Translations under genes and position numbers: made by a program
The notes under the pieces: model-generated
Seen by the model: the letters and a program-made list of their open reading frames with translations, nothing else
Database searches by the model: none
What the model was told of the DNA's origin: nothing
Part shown: one piece after another, positions 21,987 to 29,152 of the stretch
Numbering within the stretch: position 1 is the first letter of the stretch
How the letters are laid out: each line of letters begins with the position of its first letter
Source: Verrucomicrobia bacterium UBA1731
GTDB taxonomy: Bacteria; Verrucomicrobiota; Kiritimatiellia; RFP12; UBA1067
Assembly (NCBI GenBank): GCA_002317575.1
Contig: DCIH01000087.1
Span: forward strand, 1-29,152
Length of the DNA stretch: 29,152 nucleotides
Direction of reading: 5' to 3'

Positions 21987-24900
21987 ATGAGATTTTGTCC
22001 AAGCAGGATTCTGTTGCCGCTGGCGCTCTTGTGTGCGGCGGCTCCTTTCGTCACGTTTGCGGACGAAGACGTCAAGGTCGAGGAAATCGATCCCAACGCC
22101 GGCGGCGGCGCGATCGCCTCCCGCAAGAAATCGCAGGAGGACCAGGGTCCCCAGATCGACCCCAAGCTCAAGCGCGCGATGGACGACGAAGCCGCGTTCA
22201 TCGGCGGGCTCATCGACATCTCGATGCCCGATCTGGCGGCGCCCGTCATCGAAAACGCCAAGAAGAAATATCCGCTCATGGCCGCGCAGCTTGCGGTGCT
22301 CGAGCAGAAGGGCGAGTTGCGCCTCGGCCACTTCGACAAGGTCCAGGCGATCATCGACAAGATGCCCAAGGGCTCCGCCGAATACTGGGGCCTCAAAGTC
22401 GAAATGGCGAACGCCTACTATTCGCGCCGCGACATGGAGAAGTGCTCCGCGCTCTACAACGAGTTCTTCAAGGCCGTGCCGAAGCCGACGCCCGAGCTCA
22501 TGAGCTTCTACCAGACGGCGTCCTACTCCTGGATCCAGATCCTCAAGGGCGCGAAGAAGTTCGACGAGGCGACGAAGATCTACGACGGCATGCTGCTCCT
22601 CCAGATGGAGGACAACGTGTGGTGCATGTTCGCGATGGAAGACGTGGAGCTGCTCCTCTCCCTCGCGGGCGAAGAGAAGGACGCGAAGAAGCGCGACGAC
22701 TACATCAAGCGCGCGAACAAGCTGGCGGACAAGCTCCTGTGGAAGCAGGACCTCATCATCGTCTTCGGCCGCGCCGTCGCCATGAAGGCGCACTGCGAAA
22801 TGCTCAAGGGCAAGGTCGACCGCGCACAGGAGCTCGTGAACGAGTTCATGCCGCAGCTCTCCGACATCCACACGCAGCTGAAGGAACTCGACCCCGAGGG
22901 CAAGGAGGGCCTCTTGCGCCTTTCGCCGATGCCCCAGTGCCGCTACCTGCTCGCGAAGCTCCTGTGGGACGACGTGCAGAAGGAAATCGAAGCGGCCAAG
23001 CCGGACGAAAACAAGATCAAGGACGCGCTCTTCGGCGCCAAGGCGGGCGGCGGCCGCAACGGCATGGGCGCCTACAACCACGCGCTCAACGTGTTCATCA
23101 AGTATCCGGAATCCACCTGGGCCGTCGCGGCCGGCGAACTGGCGGACAAGATCGAGGCGTTCACGCTCGAGCGCTACAAGAAGGCGATCAAGAAGCAGGT
23201 CACGGCCGAGCAGATGGCCAAGGTGCAGCAGATGCAGTTCCGCAACGCGTACGACGCGTTCATGGAGCGCGACTATCCCACCGCCGTCAAGCTCTACCTC
23301 GAAGTGCTCGCGACCTTCCCGGAGGCGCTCGATTCCGTGGGCGCGGTGGCGAACCTCGCCGAGTCGTACTTCGAACTCTGGAAGGCGGCCGACACGAACG
23401 GCACCGAAAAGGCCGAGCACCGCCTCTACTGCGACGCCGTGGAGGGCTACCTCGCCGAGCGCTTCTCCGGCCACAAGGATCCGGAGATCGTCCGCCGCGC
23501 GGGCGACAACACGGTCCGCTTCGCCTCGCGCGAACACGACGTGGGCTCGCTGGCGCAAAGCCAGCGCCTGTACGACACGTACTTCCGCTGCTACAAGTCG
23601 CACTACCAGGCGCCGCAGCTGGCGCTGTCGCTCGCCGAAGGCGCGCGCAAGAACGAGGACTACGAAGGCGCCATCCGCTACTACAAGGTGATCGCGTCCA
23701 ACTACACGAACTCCACGCACTATTCGGCGGCGCTGCAGCTCCTGTCGATGTGCTACGACAAGCTCGGCGAAGTGGACAAGCAGCTTTACTGGCTCCGGAA
23801 GTTCGCCAATGCCTCCGACAAGCCGATGAACCGCATCGCCTCGAACCTGCAGCTCGCGAACATCCAGCAGAAGCAGGGCTTCGAGCTGTTCAAGAAGCTT
23901 GACGCGGACGAGGGGTCCGCCACGAACGAGGTGGAGGTCGCGCAGCAGAAGAAGGCGGCGGCGATCAGCATCGTCAAGGCGATCAAGGACTTCCAGTCCG
24001 TGGTGGTCGACTGCGACAAGGCGATCGCCTCCAAGATGACCTCGAAGGCGGACAAGGAGAAGATCGCCAAGAACAGGGAAATCGCGCAGTACCTCCAGGG
24101 CGAATGCTGGCAGCGCATGACCTATCCCGTGGGCAACTGGACGATCGAGACGTACCGCGAGCGCGCGATCGCCGCGTTCGACGCCTATCTCAAGGACAAT
24201 CCCGAGGGCCGCTTCGCGCCGCAGGCGTACGTGAAGATGAGCACGATCTACACCGCGCAGCAGAACACCGAGAAGGCGAAGGAGACGCTCGCGAAACTGC
24301 AGAAGGACTTCCCGGAGTCCGACGAGGCGAAGAACTCCGTGCCGCGTCTCGCGAAGGCGCTCATCGACATGGGCATGCGCCGTGAGGGCGTCGAGCAGTA
24401 CGAGCAGATGCTCAAGACGGCCGGCAGCTACACCTCGGGCCAGTTCCTCCAGGCGGGCGAAGCGCTCCTCGAAGCGCGCAGCTGGGACGTCGCCAAGCAG
24501 GCCTACCAGAAGGTGCTGGACCTTTCCAAGGACAAGACGAACGCGACCTATGTCGTCTCCCGCGCGCTCCTCGGCCAGGCGAAGTGCCTCTTCAAGAGCG
24601 GCCGCCACGGCGAGGCGCTCGAGGCCATTCAGGAGTTCATCGACAACTACTCCAAGACCGCCATGGTCATCGACGCGTACACGATGCTCATCGAAGTCGC
24701 GAGCGAGCAGGGCAAGAAGGAGAAGGACAACGACCTCCGCCGCAAGTACTTCAACCAGGCCATCGGCGCGATCAAGAAGGTGCGCGGCTACAAGCCCGAG
24801 CGCGAGGACGAGCTGGCGCTCATGTCCGCGGACGTGCAGGTGAGCAAGATGGTCGCCGAAGAGGGCATGGGCCTCAAGGAGGAGGCGCTCGAATCCTGCC

Positions 24901-25328
24901 GTCTCGCGGCCGGCGGCTTCCAGGCGTTCCTGATGTCCCACGAGCCCACGGAAGAGCATCCCGCCGGCAAGATGACGCCGCAGGAGCTCGCCAACCTCGA
25001 GCGTTGCTACGGCACGCTCCTGCCGCTTCTGGCGAAACTGGGCGCGGACGTGGCCGAGAACGTGATCCGCTACGGCGAGAAGTACCTCGAGCTCTTCCCG
25101 GAAGGCAAGCGCAAGACGGCCGTGCTGAACGCCATGAACCAGGCCAAGGCCGAAGTGAGCGGCGAGAAGAAGCCCGAAGCGCCCGCGGCGGCGAACGACG
25201 TCCCCGAGGACGAACCCGTGCCCGGCGCCGAGGACGAAGAGGTCAAGCCCGAAGCCAAGGAAGAGACCAAGGCCGAAGCACCCGCCGAAGAGGCGCCGAA
25301 GGCCGAAGAAGCGGCCAAGGAAGAATAA
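21987..25328 (+). CDS. Exported TPR-repeat protein (1,113 aa)
   Basis: Residues 1-25 form a signal peptide (MRFCPSRILLPLALLCAAA, cleaved near TFA-DE). The mature part is a long array of TPR-like helix pairs, for example YPTAVKLYLEVLATFPEA, YEGAIRYYKVIASNYTNS, EKAKETLAKLQKDFPES and GEALEAIQEFIDNYSKTA. The tail from about residue 1058 is low-complexity (Ala/Glu/Lys/Pro) and acidic. It has no catalytic motif and probably acts as a periplasmic scaffold for the ExbBD-type complex encoded downstream. The start was chosen because the signal peptide begins there and a promoter lies just before it; the open frame extends upstream only through REPIN sequence. No Shine-Dalgarno is visible. The gap to the next gene is 23 bp. 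Confidence 0.88.
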   Translation: MRFCPSRILLPLALLCAAAPFVTFADEDVKVEEIDPNAGGGAIASRKKSQEDQGPQIDPKLKRAMDDEAAFIGGLIDISMPDLAAPVIENAKKKYPLMAAQLAVLEQKGELRLGHFDKVQAIIDKMPKGSAEYWGLKVEMANAYYSRRDMEKCSALYNEFFKAVPKPTPELMSFYQTASYSWIQILKGAKKFDEATKIYDGMLLLQMEDNVWCMFAMEDVELLLSLAGEEKDAKKRDDYIKRANKLADKLLWKQDLIIVFGRAVAMKAHCEMLKGKVDRAQELVNEFMPQLSDIHTQLKELDPEGKEGLLRLSPMPQCRYLLAKLLWDDVQKEIEAAKPDENKIKDALFGAKAGGGRNGMGAYNHALNVFIKYPESTWAVAAGELADKIEAFTLERYKKAIKKQVTAEQMAKVQQMQFRNAYDAFMERDYPTAVKLYLEVLATFPEALDSVGAVANLAESYFELWKAADTNGTEKAEHRLYCDAVEGYLAERFSGHKDPEIVRRAGDNTVRFASREHDVGSLAQSQRLYDTYFRCYKSHYQAPQLALSLAEGARKNEDYEGAIRYYKVIASNYTNSTHYSAALQLLSMCYDKLGEVDKQLYWLRKFANASDKPMNRIASNLQLANIQQKQGFELFKKLDADEGSATNEVEVAQQKKAAAISIVKAIKDFQSVVVDCDKAIASKMTSKADKEKIAKNREIAQYLQGECWQRMTYPVGNWTIETYRERAIAAFDAYLKDNPEGRFAPQAYVKMSTIYTAQQNTEKAKETLAKLQKDFPESDEAKNSVPRLAKALIDMGMRREGVEQYEQMLKTAGSYTSGQFLQAGEALLEARSWDVAKQAYQKVLDLSKDKTNATYVVSRALLGQAKCLFKSGRHGEALEAIQEFIDNYSKTAMVIDAYTMLIEVASEQGKKEKDNDLRRKYFNQAIGAIKKVRGYKPEREDELALMSADVQVSKMVAEEGMGLKEEALESCRLAAGGFQAFLMSHEPTEEHPAGKMTPQELANLERCYGTLLPLLAKLGADVAENVIRYGEKYLELFPEGKRKTAVLNAMNQAKAEVSGEKKPEAPAAANDVPEDEPVPGAEDEEVKPEAKEETKAEAPAEEAPKAEEAAKEE

Positions 25329-25351
25329 CGGTTTAAACACTGGAGAAGCAC

Positions 25352-26167
25352 ATGAAGAAAACGACGTTGATGGTGGTGATGTTGGTGGCGGCGATGGGTG
25401 CCTGGGCGGCGCCCGCGCCCGCAATCACGGGCGCGATCCGCACGGCCAATGGCGTGCAGAAGGGCGCCATCAAGTGGAGCAACAAGAACAAGGCGTACTC
25501 CATCGCCCAGAAGAAGGGCGGCACCGTTTTGGACGTGGTGATCAAGGCGGACGACGTCGAGGAGCTGATGATCGACAAGCCGCAGGGCTGGGACAACGCC
25601 GTGGGGCAGGTCCAGCGCGGCGCGGGCGCGGGCGCGATCAAGTACTTCGAGCGCATCGCCAAGGAATACGCGCATCTGCAGTGGGATCTGGGCGCGTCGC
25701 GCTACCTCGCCGAAGCGTACCTTTCCGCGAACAACGCCGAAAAGGCGCTGGAGGTGTGCAAGCCCATCGTCGAGGCCGACCCCAAGGCCGCGTGGAAGGG
25801 CGAACTCGCGCCGTCCTACTGGAAGTCGCTGCTGCTCCTGAACAAGAAGTCCACGCTCGAGGCGGCGCTCGCCAAGGCGGCCAATTCCGGCGACCGTTTC
25901 GCGAGCGGTTCGGCGCTGATCATGCGCGGCGACCTCATCCTCGCCAACGGCGGCGAGTCGGCCGAGAACTTCAAGCTCGCGCTGACGGACGGCTATCTGC
26001 GCGTGGTGCTCCTCTACACCGACAAGCCCGTGTGCGACGAGGTGCGCCCCGAGGCCCTGTACAAGGCGGCGAAGTGCTTCGAGAAGATGGGCCAGGCCGC
26101 GCGCGCCGACATGATGCGTTCCACGCTCAAGAAGGAGCACGGCACGTCCCCCTGGGCGACGAAGTGA
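25352..26167 (+). CDS. Exported helical-repeat (TPR-like) protein, 271 aa
   Basis: It has a signal peptide (residues 1-20, MKKTTLMVVMLVAAMGAWAA). A short beta-rich segment follows (GAIRTANGVQKGAIKWSNK through VIKADDVEELMI), then TPR-like helices (YLAEAYLSANNAEKALEVCK, PEALYKAAKCFEKMGQAARA). GGAG at 25342-25345 supports the start. It lies 23 bp after the large TPR gene and ahead of exbB, so it is probably another periplasmic part of the same complex. No enzymatic motif is visible. The exact role is unknown. Confidence 0.82.
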   Translation: MKKTTLMVVMLVAAMGAWAAPAPAITGAIRTANGVQKGAIKWSNKNKAYSIAQKKGGTVLDVVIKADDVEELMIDKPQGWDNAVGQVQRGAGAGAIKYFERIAKEYAHLQWDLGASRYLAEAYLSANNAEKALEVCKPIVEADPKAAWKGELAPSYWKSLLLLNKKSTLEAALAKAANSGDRFASGSALIMRGDLILANGGESAENFKLALTDGYLRVVLLYTDKPVCDEVRPEALYKAAKCFEKMGQAARADMMRSTLKKEHGTSPWATK

Positions 26168-26184
26168 GTTTGGCGCCAAACGGA

Positions 26185-26206
26185 GAAGCGACGCCCTCGT
26201 CGCTTC
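26185..26206 (+). repeat. Intergenic 9-bp hairpin
   Basis: GAAGCGACG (26185-26193) pairs perfectly with CGTCGCTTC (26198-26206) around CCCT. There is no T-run after it. It sits between the 271-aa gene and exbB inside the presumed operon. It may affect mRNA processing or be a REP-like insertion. Confidence 0.5.
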
Positions 26207-26236
26207 CCGCGAAGCGGCACAAGTGCCAAGGATGAG

Positions 26237-26278
26237 TTTGAAGTTTGAAGTTCGAAGTTTAAAGTCTGAAGTCTGAAA
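26237..26278 (+). repeat. Heptanucleotide tandem repeat (6 units)
   Basis: The units are TTTGAAG, TTTGAAG, TTCGAAG, TTTAAAG, TCTGAAG and TCTGAAA. It is intergenic, ending just before the exbB ribosome binding site GAGG (26281-26284). It is related to the heptads at 1095-1122. Confidence 0.85.
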
Positions 26279-26292
26279 CCGAGGAAAAAGCG

Positions 26293-27114
26293 ATGACGAT
26301 GAAAAAGATGAAAAAAGCGACGATGGCGGCGATGATTCTGCTCGGGTGCGTGGTCGCGCCCGTGACGGCGACGTTCGCCCAGGACATGGTGGACGCGAAC
26401 GGCAACGCCGTGGAGACGAACACCCAGAAGCAGGAGCAGAAGGGCGGTGGCGGTTTCTATTCGATCGTCTTCGGTTCGGGCGTCGTGGGCATGCTCCTCT
26501 GGTTCGCGCTCTTCGGCGACGGCATCGCGGGCATTTACTTCGCGGTCGACTGCTGGGTGCTCGTCAAGCCCCAGAAGCTCATGCCGCAGACGCTCATCAA
26601 CAACGTCCAGAACGCGATGGCGGAAGGCGACGTGATGGCCGCGTTGCAGGCGTGCGAAAGTGAGCCCTCGGCCATGTCGAACATCCTCGCGGCGGCGTTC
26701 CAGCACGTGGAAGAGGGCTTCGACGTCATCCAGGAAGCGGTGAACGCCGCGGCCGACCTCGAAACCGAAAAGCTGATGCAGCGCCTCACCTGGATTTCGG
26801 TGTGCTCCAACCTGGGCCCGTCCCTGGGTCTGCTCGGTACGGTGCAAGGCATGATCTTGACGTTCGAGTCGTTGGCTTCCGGCGGCGCCGGCGACGTCTC
26901 GATGCTCGCGAACTCCATCGGCCAGGCCCTGTGGACGACGGCCGGCGGTCTGATCGTGTCCATCCCCACGATCACCGTGTTCTACTCGCTCCGCAACAAC
27001 GCCAACCGTCTCATCCTCCGCATGACGGCCGTGACGATGGAGCTTCTGAACGGACTGCGCAACGTGTCCGTCGCGGACGCGGGCGCCGAAGAGCAAGTCG
27101 CCGAGATGGCCTGA
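26293..27114 (+). CDS. exbB: ExbB/TolQ/MotA-family proton channel subunit
   Basis: The 273-aa protein has an N-terminal signal-like segment (residues 1-30, ending TATFAQ) and a short periplasmic stretch. A first TM segment follows at about 54-80 (YSIVFGSGVVGMLLWFALF). A cytoplasmic helical loop comes next (EGDVMAALQACESEPSAMSN), then the hallmark second TM with NLGPSLGLLGTVQGMILTF. The third TM is GQALWTTAGGLIVSIPTITV. ExbB pentamers surround an ExbD dimer and conduct protons to power an envelope partner. GAGG at 26281-26284 supports the start. Two exbD genes and a TonB-like gene follow. Confidence 0.92.
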   Translation: MTMKKMKKATMAAMILLGCVVAPVTATFAQDMVDANGNAVETNTQKQEQKGGGGFYSIVFGSGVVGMLLWFALFGDGIAGIYFAVDCWVLVKPQKLMPQTLINNVQNAMAEGDVMAALQACESEPSAMSNILAAAFQHVEEGFDVIQEAVNAAADLETEKLMQRLTWISVCSNLGPSLGLLGTVQGMILTFESLASGGAGDVSMLANSIGQALWTTAGGLIVSIPTITVFYSLRNNANRLILRMTAVTMELLNGLRNVSVADAGAEEQVAEMA

Positions 27115-27136
27115 TCCCTTCAGGGCGTAGACCAAG

Positions 27137-27574
27137 ATGGCGCGCAAACCGCAAGAGAATCCGCAGCTCGACATGACGCCGATGATCGACGTCGTGTTCG
27201 AGCTCATCATCTTCTTCGTCGTGACGTTGAAGATGGCGGACGAAAAGGACGACACCGTACGGCTTGAAGACGGCAAGTACGGCATCCAGCTGACGCCCGA
27301 AGAGCTGCCGCCGACGCACATGATGATCGACATCGCGCGCAACGGCCGCATTTCCATGGGCAACGTCACGAAGACGCCGGAAGACGTCCGGAAGATCGTC
27401 GCCGAACGTAAACGCAAGTTCGGCGAATTCCCGGTGATGATCCGCGCGGACTGGCGTTGCCGGCACGAGTTCGTGAAGCGCGTCATGGACGCGTGCACCG
27501 CCGCCGGCATCTGGAAACTTTCGTTTGTGGCCGTGCTCGAGCGCAAGTCGGGCAAGTCCAAACACGACAAGTGA
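27137..27574 (+). CDS. exbD: ExbD/TolR-family protein 1
   Basis: The 145-aa protein has a short cytoplasmic N-terminus and a single TM carrying MTPMIDVVFELIIFFV. D18 lies at the position of the essential channel Asp of ExbD. The periplasmic domain (about residues 34-145) is charged and ends in a Lys-rich tail. E22 lies one helix turn after D18, where family members usually have a neutral residue. Residues 1-28 are almost identical, also at the DNA level, to the second ExbD that follows, while the periplasmic parts differ. The gap to exbB is 22 bp. Confidence 0.92.
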   Translation: MARKPQENPQLDMTPMIDVVFELIIFFVVTLKMADEKDDTVRLEDGKYGIQLTPEELPPTHMMIDIARNGRISMGNVTKTPEDVRKIVAERKRKFGEFPVMIRADWRCRHEFVKRVMDACTAAGIWKLSFVAVLERKSGKSKHDK

Positions 27575-27581
27575 GGCAACG

Positions 27582-27977
27582 ATGGCCCGCAAACCGCAAG
27601 ACAATCCGCAGCTGGACATGACGCCGATGATCGACGTCGTGTTCGAGCTCATCATTTTCTTCGTGATCAACATCAAGGCCGTGGACATTTTCTCCAAGCT
27701 GAACGCGAACCGTCCGGCTCCGTCCAGCTCGCCTTCGCAGTCCGAAGAAAAGGACACGCAGATCAAGATCGACATCGGCCCGGGCGGACTGGTGTTCAAC
27801 GGCCGCGCGATGCCGTTGAAGCAGTTCGACGGTGCGATGCACGAAATTTCCAAGACCTCGAAGAACGCCACGGTGCTGGTGCGCTGCACGATGGATTCGC
27901 CGCACAAGTATCTGGTGGACGCGTTGGACACGTGCAACAAATACCGCATGTTCAACGTCTCGATCTTCAGCATGTAA
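27582..27977 (+). CDS. exbD: ExbD/TolR-family protein 2
   Basis: The 131-aa protein shares residues 1-28 with ExbD 1 apart from E7D, including D18 and E22. The periplasmic domain is different: a flexible PAPSSSPSQSEEK linker, then the usual ExbD-like strands IKIDIGPGGLVFNGRAM and a helix before TVLVRCTMDSPHKYLVDALD. The ATG at 27582 was chosen because it aligns with ExbD 1 and lies 7 bases after its stop; a longer in-frame start at 27525 would overlap exbD 1. ExbD works as a dimer, so a heterodimer of the two paralogs is possible. Confidence 0.92.
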   Translation: MARKPQDNPQLDMTPMIDVVFELIIFFVINIKAVDIFSKLNANRPAPSSSPSQSEEKDTQIKIDIGPGGLVFNGRAMPLKQFDGAMHEISKTSKNATVLVRCTMDSPHKYLVDALDTCNKYRMFNVSIFSM

Positions 27978-27989
27978 GCGAGGTGCTCC

Positions 27990-29152
27990 GTGGCGAACGA
28001 AGAAGAATTTGAAGAAGTCAGCATGGCCGAGGAGGCGCTGGAAGCGGCGCTTTCCGGCGAGAAGTTCCAGGAACTCGGCTTCTTCAAGCGTCTCGGGAAG
28101 ATGTTCAGCGGCCTTTCCAAGCCGCACGACTCCCGCGAGTACAAGGAAGCGCGCATCGAAGTGCAGCGTCTGAGCGCGCCGCTCCTGGCGTTTCTGCTGC
28201 CCACCGCGTTCTTCATCATCCTGATCGTCGTCACCGCCGCGGGCGGCGGCAAGAAGGAGGCGATCATTGCGGACATCCAGAAGGCGGAGGTCGAGGAGGA
28301 AAAACTCGAAGAACCCGAACCGCCGCCGGACGTCGAACCGCCGCCGGAGACGGAAGACGTGCAGGTGGAAGTCGACGTCCCCACCGTGGGCACCCCCACG
28401 GAAGTGGCCGCGAGCGTTCCCGTGATGTCCAACGAGCCGCAGAGCCCGAAGCCGGCCGAGCAGGACGCGATGGCCGCGATTCCCTCCCCCGTCACGATGA
28501 AGAGCGTGATGGCCTCCTCGCGCGCCACGGGCGTGCGCGGCAAGTACACGTCCGGCGGCGCCAACTACGGCGACGCCAAGACGGAAGCGGCCGTGATGAA
28601 GGCCCTGCGCTGGCTCAAGTTCACGCAGAAGTCGGACGGCAGCTGGGGCGGCACGCACTCCGCGGCGTTCGCGATCCTCACCTACCTCGCGCACGGCGAA
28701 ACGCCCGCGTCGAAGGAATTCGGCGAAACGGTGATGGCCGCCGTCGACTACCTGCTGGGCGCGTTGCAGGAGGACGCGAACGGCAAGCCCAGCTTCAAGG
28801 GTTCGGACGGCAACGAGTACTCGTTCTTGATCGCCACGTACGCGCTGTGCGAGGCGTACGGCATGACGAAGAACCCGAACTGCAAGGAAGCGGCCGAAAT
28901 CTGCCTCAAGCGCATCATCGACAACCAGTCCCCCACGGGCGGCTGGGATTACCGTCTGAACAAGGCCTCCACGCGCGACGACTTGTCCTTCGGCGGCTGG
29001 GCGCTGCAGGCCGTGAAGGCCGGCAAGATGGCGGGCATCCATCCTTCGGGCATGGACGCGTGCATCAAGCGCGCCATCACCTACCTGAAGACGCGCGCGT
29101 TCGTGAACGGCGGCTTCGGCTACTGCGCGGGCGGCGGCCCCACGGGCCTCAC
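27990..29152 (+). CDS. TonB-like TM protein with prenyltransferase/squalene-cyclase-like toroid (partial)
   Basis: The frame starts at GTG 27990 (alternative ATG 28023) and is still open at the window end after 387 codons. Residues 1-62 are cytoplasmic and charged. One TM follows at about 63-84 (APLLAFLLPTAFFIILIVVT). An acidic Pro-rich stretch (EEPEPPPDVEPPPETEDV) resembles the TonB spacer. From about residue 192 a toroid of the prenyltransferase/squalene-oxidase repeat type begins: ALRWLKFTQKSDGSWGG, then DNQSPTGGWDYRL and NGGFGY. Its place directly after exbB-exbD-exbD is where tonB is expected. In cyclases the QxxDGSW-type repeats stabilise the fold; the catalytic DxDD motif is not seen in the visible part. 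I infer a PMF-driven binding protein, not a cyclase. Confidence 0.85.
   Translation, partial: MANEEEFEEVSMAEEALEAALSGEKFQELGFFKRLGKMFSGLSKPHDSREYKEARIEVQRLSAPLLAFLLPTAFFIILIVVTAAGGGKKEAIIADIQKAEVEEEKLEEPEPPPDVEPPPETEDVQVEVDVPTVGTPTEVAASVPVMSNEPQSPKPAEQDAMAAIPSPVTMKSVMASSRATGVRGKYTSGGANYGDAKTEAAVMKALRWLKFTQKSDGSWGGTHSAAFAILTYLAHGETPASKEFGETVMAAVDYLLGALQEDANGKPSFKGSDGNEYSFLIATYALCEAYGMTKNPNCKEAAEICLKRIIDNQSPTGGWDYRLNKASTRDDLSFGGWALQAVKAGKMAGIHPSGMDACIKRAITYLKTRAFVNGGFGYCAGGGPTGL

Noticed and set aside
25331..25338. GTTTAAAC palindrome between the TPR gene and the 271-aa gene as an operator
   Set aside because: A single 8-bp palindrome in a 23-bp operon gap is not enough evidence for a binding site.
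21762..25424. A 1,220-codon open frame on the - strand opposite the TPR gene
   Set aside because: It is a shadow of biased GC-rich codons. The + strand protein has a signal peptide and TPR repeats, while the - strand product is low-complexity.

Overview
The window is about 29 kb of GC-rich bacterial DNA, and every gene I can support lies on the + strand. The likely source is a Verrucomicrobia/Kiritimatiellota-Lentisphaerae-type bacterium, possibly from a gut. That is inference: it rests on a giant secreted MBG/YDG/InlB-repeat protein, GC-rich hairpin repeats linked to a transposase, and an ExbB-ExbD-ExbD-toroid operon, and no rRNA or tRNA is present to confirm it.

Region 1 (1-3310) is an accessory island of small two-gene units. 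The first is a 62-aa protein overlapping a zeta-toxin-like P-loop kinase. The second is an antitoxin overlapping a PIN-domain toxin of the COG1569 type. The third is a 69-aa protein followed by an unrecognised two-TM membrane protein. A sharply bounded segment of 123-124 bp follows each unit. It carries the 5' leader, ribosome binding site and first 23 codons of the giant gene that comes next. The third copy belongs to the intact giant gene; the first two are 5' remnants. A 40-bp hairpin repeat with a GTAG foot lies before the first two copies.

Region 2 (3311-20326) is one uninterrupted 5,671-codon gene for a secreted multidomain surface protein. In order it has a signal peptide, a GLUG-like beta-helix, three propeller-like modules, an InlB B-repeat, MBG/YDG domains, beta-helix segments, two glycine-rich tracts, a second MBG series and a C-terminal domain. 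I see no LPXTG motif, PEP-CTERM or autotransporter barrel.

Region 3 (20327-21986) holds a REP-associated tyrosine transposase (RAYT, HUH family) with paired inverted hairpin repeats (REPIN-like units) on both sides. The two hairpin arms differ from each other only by paired, compensatory base changes.

Region 4 (21987 to the end) is a probable operon: a 1,113-aa exported TPR protein, a 271-aa exported helical-repeat protein, ExbB, two ExbD paralogs, and a protein cut by the window end. That last protein has one TM segment and a proline-rich linker like TonB, but then a prenyltransferase/squalene-cyclase-like toroid begins. I infer a proton-motive-force-driven envelope machine in which a toroid takes the TonB position.
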